Source: Kineosporia aurantiaca JCM 3230 (GTDB taxonomy: Bacteria > Actinomycetota > Actinomycetes > Actinomycetales > Kineosporiaceae). From it: a stretch of DNA of 64,000 nt. The notes under the pieces are model-generated. The model made no database searches and had not been told where the DNA came from. It worked only from the letters and a program-made list of their open reading frames with translations. The stretch lies in assembly GCA_000719025.1 (NCBI GenBank), contig JODP01000003.1, positions 496,001 through 560,000 on the forward strand, given 5' to 3'. The stretch's first letter is position 1. Each line of letters starts with the position of its first letter. A program made the position numbers and the translations under genes. Positions 17,952-26,282 of this stretch are shown here, piece after piece.

Positions 17952-18374
17952 ATGGGCAACACCGAGGGTCGGGCCGAGATCGTCACCGCCGTCCTCAGGC
18001 AGCACGGGCGGGTCCTGCTGGTGCATCGATCCCCTCAGCGGCAGGCGTTCCCGAACCTGTGGGGTTTCCCCGGAGGGCACATCGACCCTGGTGAAGGCGC
18101 CGAACAGGCTTTGGTCCGGGAGTTGGCGGAAGAACTCGACATCGGTGTCGCCCGGCCCACGGACGGTCCCGTGGCGGTGATCGACGGGGACGAATTACAC
18201 CTGCGGGTCTGGCTGATCGAGGCCTGGACCGGAATCCCCACCAACGCCGCACCCGAGGAACACGACGACCTGATCTGGGCGGACCTGGACCAGGCCCGCA
18301 GCCTCGACCTGGCTCATCCGGAGTACTACCCGTTGCTCACCGATCTCCTCACCGAGCCGAAGAGCGCGAAGTGA
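17952..18374 (+). CDS. NUDIX hydrolase
   Basis: A 140-residue pyrophosphohydrolase. The NUDIX box is complete at about residues 36-58 (GGHIDPGE, seven residues, then RELAEEL), with both metal-binding Glu. The length equals a single-domain MutT-like protein that cleaves nucleoside diphosphate-X substrates, such as oxidised dGTP. It starts 20 nt after the XRE gene and may share its transcript. Confidence 0.88.
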   Translation: MGNTEGRAEIVTAVLRQHGRVLLVHRSPQRQAFPNLWGFPGGHIDPGEGAEQALVRELAEELDIGVARPTDGPVAVIDGDELHLRVWLIEAWTGIPTNAAPEEHDDLIWADLDQARSLDLAHPEYYPLLTDLLTEPKSAK

Positions 18375-18375
18375 C

Positions 18376-18906
18376 TCAGGACCGCACGCCGAACCACTGC
18401 TCGGCGCCCCACTTCTCGAACCGTTCCACCTCGACGAACCCGAGTTTCGCGGCCAACCGCATCGAGCCGGCATTGGCGCTCTGGGTGACGAGGAGGACCG
18501 GCTCGCCCGGAAAGGCGCTGTCGAACCAGGTAAGGACGGCGGCGCAGGCTTCGGCGGCGTAGCCGAAGCCCCAGGCGTCGGGGAGGAACAGGTAGCCGAG
18601 GTCGATCTCGCCCGAGGCCGGGCGGACCCGGGTGGCGGGGCCGACGTTGCGGCGTTCCAGCAGGACCAGGCCGATCATGGCGCCGTCGAGGTCGACCGCG
18701 AAGTGGCCGGGCCGGCGATCCGGGATCTCGGGCACCGTGCTCTCGAGGTCGGCACGCGGCTGGGGGCCGCCGAGATAGGTGTTGACCTGCGCCGACGCGT
18801 GGAGCTCGATGAAGGCGCCGCGGTCTCGCGCCTCGAACTCGCGAAGCGTGAGGCGGTCGGTGCGGATGGGCGCGGGCGGCCAGGTCGGGGGGTTCAGGTC
18901 TGCCAT
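18376..18906 (-). CDS. GNAT-family N-acetyltransferase
   Basis: A 176-residue acetyltransferase of the RimJ/RimL-like type. It opens with IRTDRLTLREFEARD, has the acceptor strand IDLGYLFLPDAWGFGYAAEA (acetyl-CoA loop with a G-x-G-like turn) and the closing block NAGSMRLAAKLGFVEVER. It ends one base after the convergent NUDIX gene. The acceptor (protein N-terminus or small amine) is unknown. Confidence 0.85.
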   Translation of the reverse strand: MADLNPPTWPPAPIRTDRLTLREFEARDRGAFIELHASAQVNTYLGGPQPRADLESTVPEIPDRRPGHFAVDLDGAMIGLVLLERRNVGPATRVRPASGEIDLGYLFLPDAWGFGYAAEACAAVLTWFDSAFPGEPVLLVTQSANAGSMRLAAKLGFVEVERFEKWGAEQWFGVRS

Positions 18907-18968
18907 ACGCGCAGGTTATTGGTCATGGGGTGAAAGGTCCGGTATTGCCGCGAAACCGGACGGTGGGC

Positions 18969-19121
18969 TCAGAAGGCGACGAACAGGCCCGCGATGAACG
19001 CCAGGAGGCCCAGACCGAAGAGCAACTTCCAGGTCACATCGAAGGCGGCGGCCAGGACGGCGAGCCCGATCGTGGCGGCTCCTGCTCCCATCGTCACCAG
19101 GCCTGCCAATCTCCGGGTCAT
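18969..19121 (-). CDS. Small membrane protein, 50 residues
   Basis: A short frame with ATG at 19121 and TGA at 18969. It encodes two hydrophobic stretches (about residues 6-25 and 31-50) split by the polar FDVTWK turn, so a two-helix hairpin in the membrane is likely. A frame of 89 codons overlaps it but has no such pattern. No clear ribosome binding site is present. The rest of the 352-nt gap (18907-19258) holds the chitosanase promoter region and nothing else recognisable. Confidence 0.5.
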   Translation of the reverse strand: MTRRLAGLVTMGAGAATIGLAVLAAAFDVTWKLLFGLGLLAFIAGLFVAF

Positions 19122-19258
19122 CCGATGAGGCTAGTCGCCGCTGCAGGGCTCCGGGCGATAGGCCGAACTTATGGGCAGTGGACAATTGGGCTTAAGAGAC
19201 CGCTCCCTAGCCTGCTTGCCCGTCGTTCCCCCTGAAGGAACGCTATGAAGGGACAAGC

Positions 19259-20245
19259 ATGCTCACCCTGAGAGCAAAGGCCGGTTTCGCGGTCGGCGGC
19301 ACCGCTGCCGTAGCCCTGGCGGTCGCCCTGGTCAGCACCAGCGTGGGAACAGCCGAGGCCTCCCCGGCCAAGCGTCACCATCATCCTCATCACTCGGCCA
19401 CCCCGACACCCGTCTCCACAGCCACAGCCACAGCCACCGTGTCGCCGAGTCCCACCAAGACCGCGGCGAGTCCTGCGAAGACCACGGCGAGCCCGGCCCC
19501 GACGGCTACGACCAGCACCGCAGCCGATTCGACGGGTCTGGACGCACCGGCCAAGAAGGACATCGCGATGCAACTGGTCTCGAGCGCGGAGAACTCCTCG
19601 CTCGACTGGCGGGCGCAGTACGCGTACATCGAGGACATCGGTGACGGCCGGGGTTACACCGGCGGCATCATCGGTTTCACCTCCGGCACCCACGACATGC
19701 TCGAGCTGGTGCAGAACTACACCGCCGATCACCCCGGCAGCGGCCTGGCCAAGTACCTGCCGGCGCTGAAGGCGGTGGACGGCAGCGACTCCCACGCCGG
19801 CCTGGGCGATGCCTACGTGAAGGCCTGGAAGGCCGAGGCCAAGGTCGCCGCGTTCCAGCAGGCGCAGGACACCGAGCGGGACACGGTCTACTTCAACCCG
19901 GCCGTCGACCAGGCGAAGAAGGACGGGCTGCGGGCGCTCGGGCAGTTCATCTACTACGACGCGATCGTCATGCACGGTCCGGGCGAGGACTCGGTCAGCT
20001 TCGGCGGGATCCGGAAGACGGCCCTGAAGAAGGCCAAGACCCCGGCTCAGGGCGGTGACGAGACCACCTATCTGAACGCCTTTCTCGATGCCCGCAAGGC
20101 GGCCATGCTGACCGAGGAAGCGCACGCGGAGACCGGCCGGGTGGACACCGAGCAGCGCAAGTTCCTGAAGGAGGGGAACCTGGACCTCAACCCGCCGCTG
20201 CGGTGGACGGTGTACGACGGTGACCCGGTCTGGGAGATCAACTGA
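19259..20245 (+). CDS. csn: Secreted chitosanase, glycoside hydrolase family 46
   Basis: A 328-residue exported enzyme that hydrolyses beta-1,4 links in chitosan. A signal peptide (residues 1-34, ending TAEAS) is followed by a His-rich and then Thr/Pro/Ser/Ala-rich linker (36-95). The GH46 domain carries the general acid Glu in SSAENSSLDW (about E111) and the Asp in YIEDIGDGRGYT (about D129). That spacing equals E22-D40 of the Streptomyces N174 enzyme. AAGGGA lies about 6 nt before the ATG. It is the first of three secreted genes, and its upstream region shares a motif with that of the third. Confidence 0.92.
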   Translation: MLTLRAKAGFAVGGTAAVALAVALVSTSVGTAEASPAKRHHHPHHSATPTPVSTATATATVSPSPTKTAASPAKTTASPAPTATTSTAADSTGLDAPAKKDIAMQLVSSAENSSLDWRAQYAYIEDIGDGRGYTGGIIGFTSGTHDMLELVQNYTADHPGSGLAKYLPALKAVDGSDSHAGLGDAYVKAWKAEAKVAAFQQAQDTERDTVYFNPAVDQAKKDGLRALGQFIYYDAIVMHGPGEDSVSFGGIRKTALKKAKTPAQGGDETTYLNAFLDARKAAMLTEEAHAETGRVDTEQRKFLKEGNLDLNPPLRWTVYDGDPVWEIN

Positions 20246-20286
20246 GCCGAACGGGCGAGGTGGAGGACCAATGGACGCACGGAGCG

Positions 20287-20313
20287 TAAAGCCCGGCGGC
20301 TGACGGCCGACCG
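20287..20313 (+). promoter_or_regulatory. Candidate FliA/WhiG-type promoter
   Basis: TAAA at 20287-20290, a 15-nt spacer and GCCGACCG at 20306-20313 match the form TAAA-N15-GCCGATAA known for sigma-28-like factors (WhiG in Streptomyces, FliA in motile actinomycetes), with the last bases off. It lies about 40 nt before the start of the TasA-like/X25 gene on the same strand. Confidence 0.4.
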
Positions 20314-20351
20314 GACCGGCGTCAGGCGGACGTCCGGAGGGAACCGTAGTA

Positions 20352-21245
20352 GTGCGTGCACCCTTCCGCCGTCGCCTGGCCCTGGCCGTGGCCGTGGTGT
20401 CCGGTCTGCTGCTCAGCGGTCTGCTGGTCTTCCACACCTCCCAGGCCGCGTTCCAGGCGTCCACCACCAACTCCGGCAGCAGCCTGAATGCCGGGCGCCT
20501 GGTGATCACGGACAACCAGAACGGCGTGGCGATGTTCTCCGCGCCCGGTCTGACTCCCGGGGCGACCGGCACCCAGTGCATCGATGTCACGTACAGCGGG
20601 AATCTGGACGCTGTAGTCCGGCTCAGCGCCGACTACAGCGCCAGTGATCCGGTGTCCGCGCTGGCGCCCTACCTGGACTTCACCATCGACCAGATCGCCA
20701 CCACCTCGGCCTGTCAGCCGGGCAGCCCGGCGATCCGGAACGCGTTCCTGCCGGCCGCCACCACGCTCAAGGCCAAGGTGGACGGGCTGAAGGCGGAGGC
20801 GGCCGACCTGGGCTGGGCGCCGACCGCGAACTCGAACGAGACCCGGCGCTACCGCCTGACGTACACGCTGCAGAACACCAATGCGGCCATGGGCCGGACC
20901 GCCTCGGTCGGGTTCACCTGGGTCGCCCGCACGATGCTGGACACGGTCACCGCCCCGGGCACCTTCCAGACCGCCCTGGGCTGCAGTGCGAACTGGAAGC
21001 CCGACTGCGCGGTGCCGACCCTGACCGACCCGGACGGCGACGACAACTACACCTGGCAGACGTCAGCCATCCCGGCCGGGACCTGGGAGACGAAGGTGGC
21101 GATCGGAGGAACCTGGGGCCTGAACTACGGAGCCGGAGGAGTGCGCGACGGCAACAACATCTCCTTCACGGTGCCGTCGGGCGGGGGAACCGTGGCATTC
21201 AGTTTCAACAGCCCGACGCACACGCTCACCGTCACCGTTTCCTAA
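20352..21245 (+). CDS. Secreted protein: TasA/camelysin-like domain plus X25 carbohydrate-binding domain
   Basis: A 297-residue exported protein. The signal peptide is residues 1-33. Right after the cleavage region comes the camelysin/TasA-like opening (AFQASTTNSGSSLNAGRLVI) and a beta-rich domain to about residue 200. Residues about 202-297 match the pullulanase X25 domain, with GTFQTALGCSANWKPDC, the IPAGTWETKVAI strand and WGLNYGAGGVRDGNNI. X25 binds alpha-glucans in pullulanases; the TasA-like part suggests assembly or surface display. The GTG at 20352 has GGAGG 11 nt upstream. The gene follows the chitosanase gene by 106 nt and may have its own sigma-28-like promoter. Confidence 0.7.
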   Translation: MRAPFRRRLALAVAVVSGLLLSGLLVFHTSQAAFQASTTNSGSSLNAGRLVITDNQNGVAMFSAPGLTPGATGTQCIDVTYSGNLDAVVRLSADYSASDPVSALAPYLDFTIDQIATTSACQPGSPAIRNAFLPAATTLKAKVDGLKAEAADLGWAPTANSNETRRYRLTYTLQNTNAAMGRTASVGFTWVARTMLDTVTAPGTFQTALGCSANWKPDCAVPTLTDPDGDDNYTWQTSAIPAGTWETKVAIGGTWGLNYGAGGVRDGNNISFTVPSGGGTVAFSFNSPTHTLTVTVS

Positions 21246-21334
21246 CAACCTGTGCGGTGCCGGTATTGGGCATGATGCCCGAATTTAGGCAGGACCCTAG
21301 CCGCGCTTAAGACTGCTCCCAAGATCATTCCGCC

Positions 21335-22783
21335 ATGCGTACCCCCTCCACGTCGGGCGGCGGCCGAAGGCTGCCCTCTTGGCGACTCTGGACCCTGGGC
21401 CTCAGTGCGGTGGTGCTGGCCGTTACCGGCACCACCGTCGCGCTGCAGTCAGCCTCGGGACAGCCCGTCAGCGCCCAGACCACCGCCGCGGCCACCGACA
21501 CCGCAGCCAAGTCCGCCGACCAGGCGACGACGAAGACGGCGGCCACCACCCCGGCCGCCTCGGAAAGCACCACCGCGACCACCCAGAAGGCCGCGACCAC
21601 GGCAAAGGCGGCAACCACCACCACGACCGCGGCCGCCGCAACCTGCACCCGCAAGGCGACCAAGACCGCCACGACCAAGGTCACCACGGTCAAGCTGGGC
21701 GTGAAGGTGAAGGGCTACGGCACCGAGGGCGACACCGAGGCCCTCCCGATGGCCATTGCGTCGGCTCCGAACGGACGCTCGTGGCTGGCCTGGGTGGGCA
21801 CCAACGGGAAGGTCTACCTGGGTCGGCTGGGCTGCGACGACAAGCTGATCGGCAAGCCGACCAGCTTCGCCGGGATCGACCTGCAGGACGTCGCGGCGGA
21901 CAAGACCGGCGGGGTCCTGCTGATCACCAAGAAGGGCAGCTGCGGTTCCGGTCCGCTGTGCGGCGGCACCTCCAGCCCGTGCAACACCATGCACATGATC
22001 CGGTTCAACAACTCCGGCAAGCTGGTCTGGGACCAGCAGGTCACGAACCTGACCAGCACCCGCAAGGGCTACACGAACGGTGCCCGGTTCGTCTGGTGGT
22101 ACCAGCACCACGGCCGGCTGGCCTACGACGGCAAGAACTACGCGGCCTACTTCGGCACCGCGATCACCGTGAAGAACGGCAGCTGCGTGGACATTCACGA
22201 GGGTGACCGGCTGCAGGTGGTGAACAGCGCGGGCAACATCGTGAAGGCCAAGAGCTTCGACTTCGGCTGTAGTCACGCCTGGACATCGCGGGTGATCTAC
22301 GACCCGGCGAAGAAGAAGTTCGTCGCGGTCTGTGCCACCGACAACGAATGCCGCATCGCGCAACCCAATCCCTATAGAACCGTGGCCGCCAGTGTCTGCG
22401 ACGGCACGTTGTTCGGCGGCGACCTGGTGCTGGCCAAGACCGGCTACTGGGAGGCCTGGACCCAGGGCAACGCGGTGCGGCTCTCCCGCTTCACCACCGG
22501 CAAGGCCAACAAGACGGTGAAACCCGGGGTGGCCACCGAACATCCGCACATGGTCAAGTACGGCGCGAACCGGATGGTGCTGAGCTGGGGCTCCGGGGCC
22601 AAGACCAAGTTCCGCATCCTCAACCGCTCCACCGGGGCGACCATCGGCGCCACCCTCACGGTCGCGGTGAAGGACCACAACTACACCGCGCTCAAGGAGT
22701 ACAAGGACGGCAGCGTGGCCTACCCCGCGGCCGGCGGCACCACGACCTCGATCAAGATCGCCCGGGTCATGCCGATGGCCTGA
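21335..22783 (+). CDS. Secreted protein of unknown function, propeller-like repeat fold
   Basis: A 482-residue exported protein. A signal or anchor segment is at residues 16-40. A Thr/Ala/Lys-rich linker runs over 45-115. A Cys-containing domain of about 360 residues follows. Repeated strand pairs (SWLAWVGTNGKVYLGRL, GKLVWDQQVT, MVLSWGSGAKTKFRILN) suggest a beta-propeller-like fold; about ten Cys may form disulfides. A dense block at about 245-330 (WWYQHHGRLAYDGKNY, SCVDIHEGDRLQVV, FGCSHAWTSRVIYD) looks like the most conserved part. No catalytic family was recognised. It overlaps the convergent terC tail by 17 nt. Confidence 0.65.
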   Translation: MRTPSTSGGGRRLPSWRLWTLGLSAVVLAVTGTTVALQSASGQPVSAQTTAAATDTAAKSADQATTKTAATTPAASESTTATTQKAATTAKAATTTTTAAAATCTRKATKTATTKVTTVKLGVKVKGYGTEGDTEALPMAIASAPNGRSWLAWVGTNGKVYLGRLGCDDKLIGKPTSFAGIDLQDVAADKTGGVLLITKKGSCGSGPLCGGTSSPCNTMHMIRFNNSGKLVWDQQVTNLTSTRKGYTNGARFVWWYQHHGRLAYDGKNYAAYFGTAITVKNGSCVDIHEGDRLQVVNSAGNIVKAKSFDFGCSHAWTSRVIYDPAKKKFVAVCATDNECRIAQPNPYRTVAASVCDGTLFGGDLVLAKTGYWEAWTQGNAVRLSRFTTGKANKTVKPGVATEHPHMVKYGANRMVLSWGSGAKTKFRILNRSTGATIGATLTVAVKDHNYTALKEYKDGSVAYPAAGGTTTSIKIARVMPMA

Positions 22784-23786
22784 GCCGGCTCGGTTCCTCC
22801 GAAGCATCGGTCACCTGGTCCGCCTCGGCCTTCCGCGCCGAGGCGACCAGGCTGGCCACGGTGGTGATCACCAGGGTGCCGATGATGACGGTCAGCGAGA
22901 GCCAGATCGGGATCTCCCCGTCGAACGGCGCCCAGTTCGCCCAGTGGTACTCGTGCATCGCGTGCAGCACCAGCTTGGCGCCGATGAAGGCCAGGATCAC
23001 CGACAGCCCCAGCGACAGGTAGATCAGTCGCTGCAGCAGCCCGCCGAGCAGGAAGTAGAGCTGGCGCAGGCCCATCAGGGCGAAGACGTTGGCGGTGAAG
23101 ACCAGGTACGGCTCCTCGGTGAGGCCGTAGATCGCCGGGATCGAGTCCAGGGCGAAGAGCAGGTCGGTGCTGCCCAGCGCGACGATGACGAAGAGCATCG
23201 GAGTGATCAGCCGCTGTCCGCCGCGGACCACGCTGAGCGACCGGCCGTGGAATTCGTCGGTGGCCGGGAAGCGCCGCTTGACCAGGCGCAACAGGGCGTT
23301 GTCGACCATCTCGGCCTCGTCGTCGTGCTTGCGGTACTCGCGCACCAGGTTGACCGCGGTGTAGACGAGGAACGCGCCGAAGATGAAGAAGATCCAGGAG
23401 AACCGGCTGATCGCGGCGGCGCCGACGGCGATGAAGACGGCCCGGAAGATCAGCGCGAGGATGATCCCGACGGTCAGCGCGTACTGCTGCAGCTGCCGCG
23501 GCACGGCCAGCTTGGTCATGATGATCAGGAAGATGAACAGGTTGTCGATCGACAGGCTGTACTCGGTCAGCCAGCCCGCGAAGAACTGCCCGGCGTAGCC
23601 GGAGCCGTCGCTGGCCCACACCCCGATCCCGAAGACCACGGCCAGGGCGATGAAGGTGGCGACGAAGGCGCCGGCCTCCTTCATCGACGGCTCGTGGACG
23701 TTGCGCCCGATCACGAACACGTCGAGGGCGAGCACGGCGACCAGGACCACCGTGGTGATGATCCAGGTCGTGGTGGAGACGTCCAT
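22767..23786 (-). CDS. TerC-family membrane protein
   Basis: A 339-residue membrane protein of the TerC/Alx family, linked in other bacteria to manganese export or tellurite resistance. It has about eight to nine hydrophobic segments. The family acidic motifs are present: LALDVFVIG near residue 20, SIDNLFIF and FALDSIPAIYG near residue 195, where the Asp residues are thought to bind metal. The ATG at 23786 has GGAAGG 10 nt upstream, and this site lies inside one arm of a 12-bp inverted repeat. The C-terminus overlaps the convergent secreted gene. Confidence 0.88.
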   Translation of the reverse strand: MDVSTTTWIITTVVLVAVLALDVFVIGRNVHEPSMKEAGAFVATFIALAVVFGIGVWASDGSGYAGQFFAGWLTEYSLSIDNLFIFLIIMTKLAVPRQLQQYALTVGIILALIFRAVFIAVGAAAISRFSWIFFIFGAFLVYTAVNLVREYRKHDDEAEMVDNALLRLVKRRFPATDEFHGRSLSVVRGGQRLITPMLFVIVALGSTDLLFALDSIPAIYGLTEEPYLVFTANVFALMGLRQLYFLLGGLLQRLIYLSLGLSVILAFIGAKLVLHAMHEYHWANWAPFDGEIPIWLSLTVIIGTLVITTVASLVASARKAEADQVTDASEEPSRLRPSA

Positions 23787-23795
23787 ACGGGCGGG

Positions 23796-23876
23796 CCTTC
23801 CGGTCTGCGACGAGCGACAAGAACTCAAACGAGAGCGACGCACAGGGAGTTCCTGGCTCCCGCACAGACCGGAAGG
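23796..23876 (-). promoter_or_regulatory. Structured 5' leader of terC (12-bp inverted repeat enclosing 57 nt)
   Basis: The arms CCTTCCGGTCTG (23796-23807) and CAGACCGGAAGG (23865-23876) are perfect complements. Inside lie a GAACTC/GAGTTC pair (23821-23826 and 23847-23852) and a small GGGAG/CTCCC hairpin. On the terC strand the 3' arm ends in GGAAGG, the likely ribosome binding site, so closing the long stem would hide it. The conserved core of the yybP-ykoY manganese riboswitch (GGGGAGUAG-like loop) was looked for and not found. Confidence 0.5.
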
Positions 23877-23898
23877 GAAAATTCGTTGCCGTGAACAA

Positions 23899-25419
23899 CT
23901 ATCGCGTGACGAGCCGGATCGCGCTCCAGGACACCGGGGGCAGTTCGAGTCGAAGTTCCTCGTCGGTGATCGTGACTCCCGACGCCTCCACCGGGACCAC
24001 CCGATCCGGTTCGTCCTCGGTATTGGCGGCCGAGAGATCCGGGTCCGCGAGCGTCCATGATTCGGCCACTTCGAAGGTCCCGCCGAAACCGCCGAGCGGA
24101 ACCGTCAGGGAAATCGGCTGATCCTGGCCTCGGTTCACGACGAACACACTGACCTCACCGGCCTCCGCGTCATACGTGGCAACCGCGTCCACCATCGGCA
24201 CCTCGCCGAACCGGGCCGTGTCGTAGAGCGGCCCGTGCGGCTCGACCCGGAGCACCTGCCCTCGAGCCAGCCGGGAGGTGATCGCGAACGGATGGAAGAT
24301 GGTCTGCCGCCAGGCCGGCCCACCCGGCTCGCTGCGGATCGGCGCAATCACGTTCACCAACTGCGCCTGGCAGGCCGCTGTGACCCGGTCACTGTGCCGC
24401 AGCAGCGAGATCAGCAGGCTGCCCACCACCACCGCATCGGTCACGTCGTACCGGTCCTCGATCACCCGCGGCGCCACCGCCCACTCGGACGGATCGGCCG
24501 CAGTGATCCCGGACTGGAAATCGGCCTGACGCCAGACATTCCACTCGTCGAACGAGACCATGATCCGCTTCGTGCTCTTCAGCCGGGCCCCGACGCTGTC
24601 CGCGGTCGCGACCACGCGCTCGACGAAGTGGTCCATGTCGACTGAGGACGCCAGAAAGCTGGCGATATCGCCCTCAACCGGTTCGTAGTAAGCGTGAGCC
24701 GAGATGTAGTCGACCGCCTCATAGGTCTGCTCCAGCACCTCGGCCTCCCAGGCCGCGAACGTGGTCATGGAAGAGTTCGAGCTGCCGACCGCGACCAGTT
24801 CCAGGTCGGGATCCGCCGACCGCAACGCGTTCGCCGTCTCGGCGGCCAGGCGTCCGTACTCGTGGGCCGTCTTGTGCCCGGTCTGCCAGGGCCCGTCCAG
24901 TTCATTGCCGAGGCAGAACATCCTTACCCCGTAGGGCTTGTCGGTACCGTTGGAACGACGCAGCTCGGCCAGCCGGGTACGGTCCGGATGATTCAGGTAT
25001 TCGTGCACATCCAGGGCCTCCTGGATGCCCCGGGTGCCCAGGTTCAGCGCGTAGATCACCTCGACCCCGGCCTTGCCCGCCCAGCGCATGAACTCGTCGA
25101 TCCCGACCTCGTTGGTCTCCAGGCAGTGCCAGGCGAGGTCGCGCCGGACCGGCCGCTCGGCGACCGGCCCGATCCCGTCCTCCCAGCGGTACCCGGAGAC
25201 GAAGTTGCCACCTGGATAACGGACGACCGAAACGCCGAGTTCGCGGGTCAGGGCCAGGACGTCCTGCCGGAAGCCGTCGGTATCGGCCGTCGGGTGGCCG
25301 GGCTCGTAGATCCCGGTGTAGACGCAGCGACCCATGTGCTCCACGAACGAGCCGAAGGTACGGCGGGACACCGGAGCCACCGTGAAGGCGGGATCGAGGC
25401 GGAAGGACGCTGAGAGCAA
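23899..25419 (-). CDS. abfA: Alpha-L-arabinofuranosidase, glycoside hydrolase family 51
   Basis: A 506-residue enzyme without a signal peptide, so it acts inside the cell on imported arabino-oligosaccharides and releases terminal L-arabinofuranose. The N-terminus (FGSFVEHMGRCVYTGIYEPGHP) is the family hallmark. The acid/base Glu is in GNELDGPW and the nucleophile Glu in FDEWNVW. A C-terminal beta domain follows. The TTG at 25419 is chosen because AAGGGG lies 7 nt upstream and family members start there; a GTG at 25440 that overlaps the permease stop is possible. Last gene of the sugar ABC operon. Confidence 0.9.
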   Translation of the reverse strand: MLSASFRLDPAFTVAPVSRRTFGSFVEHMGRCVYTGIYEPGHPTADTDGFRQDVLALTRELGVSVVRYPGGNFVSGYRWEDGIGPVAERPVRRDLAWHCLETNEVGIDEFMRWAGKAGVEVIYALNLGTRGIQEALDVHEYLNHPDRTRLAELRRSNGTDKPYGVRMFCLGNELDGPWQTGHKTAHEYGRLAAETANALRSADPDLELVAVGSSNSSMTTFAAWEAEVLEQTYEAVDYISAHAYYEPVEGDIASFLASSVDMDHFVERVVATADSVGARLKSTKRIMVSFDEWNVWRQADFQSGITAADPSEWAVAPRVIEDRYDVTDAVVVGSLLISLLRHSDRVTAACQAQLVNVIAPIRSEPGGPAWRQTIFHPFAITSRLARGQVLRVEPHGPLYDTARFGEVPMVDAVATYDAEAGEVSVFVVNRGQDQPISLTVPLGGFGGTFEVAESWTLADPDLSAANTEDEPDRVVPVEASGVTITDEELRLELPPVSWSAIRLVTR

Positions 25420-25436
25420 AGGTTCCCCTTGGGTTG

Positions 25437-26282
25437 TCACTTGAGACTGCCGACCGTCAGTCCGCCCTGCCAGTACCGCTGCAGGGCCAGGAACGAGATG
25501 ATGAGCGGGACGACCGAGACGAGCGAGCCGACGATGATCAGGTTCCAGAGTGACTGCCCACCACCGTTGTTCGAGGCGGCCAGCTGCTCCCAGAGGTTGA
25601 TGCCCACGGTCAGCGGGTAGAGCTTGGAGCTGGACAGCACGGTCAGCGGCAGGAAGTAGTTGTTCCAGGTGGAGACCACCGACAGGAGCAGTACGGTGAT
25701 CACCCCGGGCCGCATCAGCGGGAGCGCGACCTGCAGGAAGATCCGCAGCTCGCCCGCCCCGTCGACGCGGGCCGCGTCCATCAGCTCGGTGGGGATCGAC
25801 CCGACCGCGTAGACCCGCATCAGGTAGACCGCGAACGGGCTGAGCAGCGAGGGCAGGATCACCGCCCAGATGGTGTCGGTCAGCCCGGCGTTCGAGAACA
25901 TCACGAAGGTCGGGATCACCAGCGCGGTGAGCGGCACCATCACCGCCCCGAGCACGGTCGCGAAAACCGCGTTGCGACCGGTGAAGCGGTACATCGCGAA
26001 GCCGTACCCGGCCAGCACCGAGATGATCGTGCAGCCGACCCCGCCGACCCCGGCGTAGAGCACCGAGTTCCAGAGCCAGCGGGTGTATTCGCCGTTGTTG
26101 AAGGTGAACAGGTCGTGCAGGTTGCCGAACAGGTGGAAGCCGTTGAACCAGAGGGCACCGGAGCCGGAGAACAGCCCCTGTGCGTCTTTCGTGCTGGCCA
26201 CCACCAGCCACCACAGGGGCAGGAGGAAGTAGCAGACCAGCGCGAGCAGGATGAGTTTCACGCCGGTATGACGGGTTTTCAC
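25437..26282 (-). CDS. Carbohydrate ABC transporter permease (MalG/AraQ type)
   Basis: A 281-residue inner-membrane permease with six hydrophobic segments. The cytoplasmic EAA loop is present as ELMDAARVDGAGELRIFLQVALPL at about residues 175-200, where it contacts the ATPase. It overlaps the previous permease gene by 4 nt (GTGA). No ATPase gene is in the operon, which is usual for actinomycete CUT1 systems that share an MsiK-type ATPase encoded elsewhere. Confidence 0.9.
   Translation of the reverse strand: MKTRHTGVKLILLALVCYFLLPLWWLVVASTKDAQGLFSGSGALWFNGFHLFGNLHDLFTFNNGEYTRWLWNSVLYAGVGGVGCTIISVLAGYGFAMYRFTGRNAVFATVLGAVMVPLTALVIPTFVMFSNAGLTDTIWAVILPSLLSPFAVYLMRVYAVGSIPTELMDAARVDGAGELRIFLQVALPLMRPGVITVLLLSVVSTWNNYFLPLTVLSSSKLYPLTVGINLWEQLAASNNGGGQSLWNLIIVGSLVSVVPLIISFLALQRYWQGGLTVGSLK

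Noticed and set aside
18916..19185. An 89-codon minus-strand frame
   Set aside because: It overlaps the better 50-codon two-helix frame, lacks a ribosome binding site and has an Arg/Gly/Pro-rich composition.
21449..22807. A 452-codon minus-strand frame across the secreted propeller-like gene
   Set aside because: Gly/Arg/Val/Leu-rich antisense composition; the plus strand has a signal segment, Thr-rich linker and a structured domain.
23787..23880. yybP-ykoY manganese riboswitch before terC
   Set aside because: The conserved GGGGAGUAG-like loop and its partner loop are absent; only an unassigned stem-rich leader is supported.
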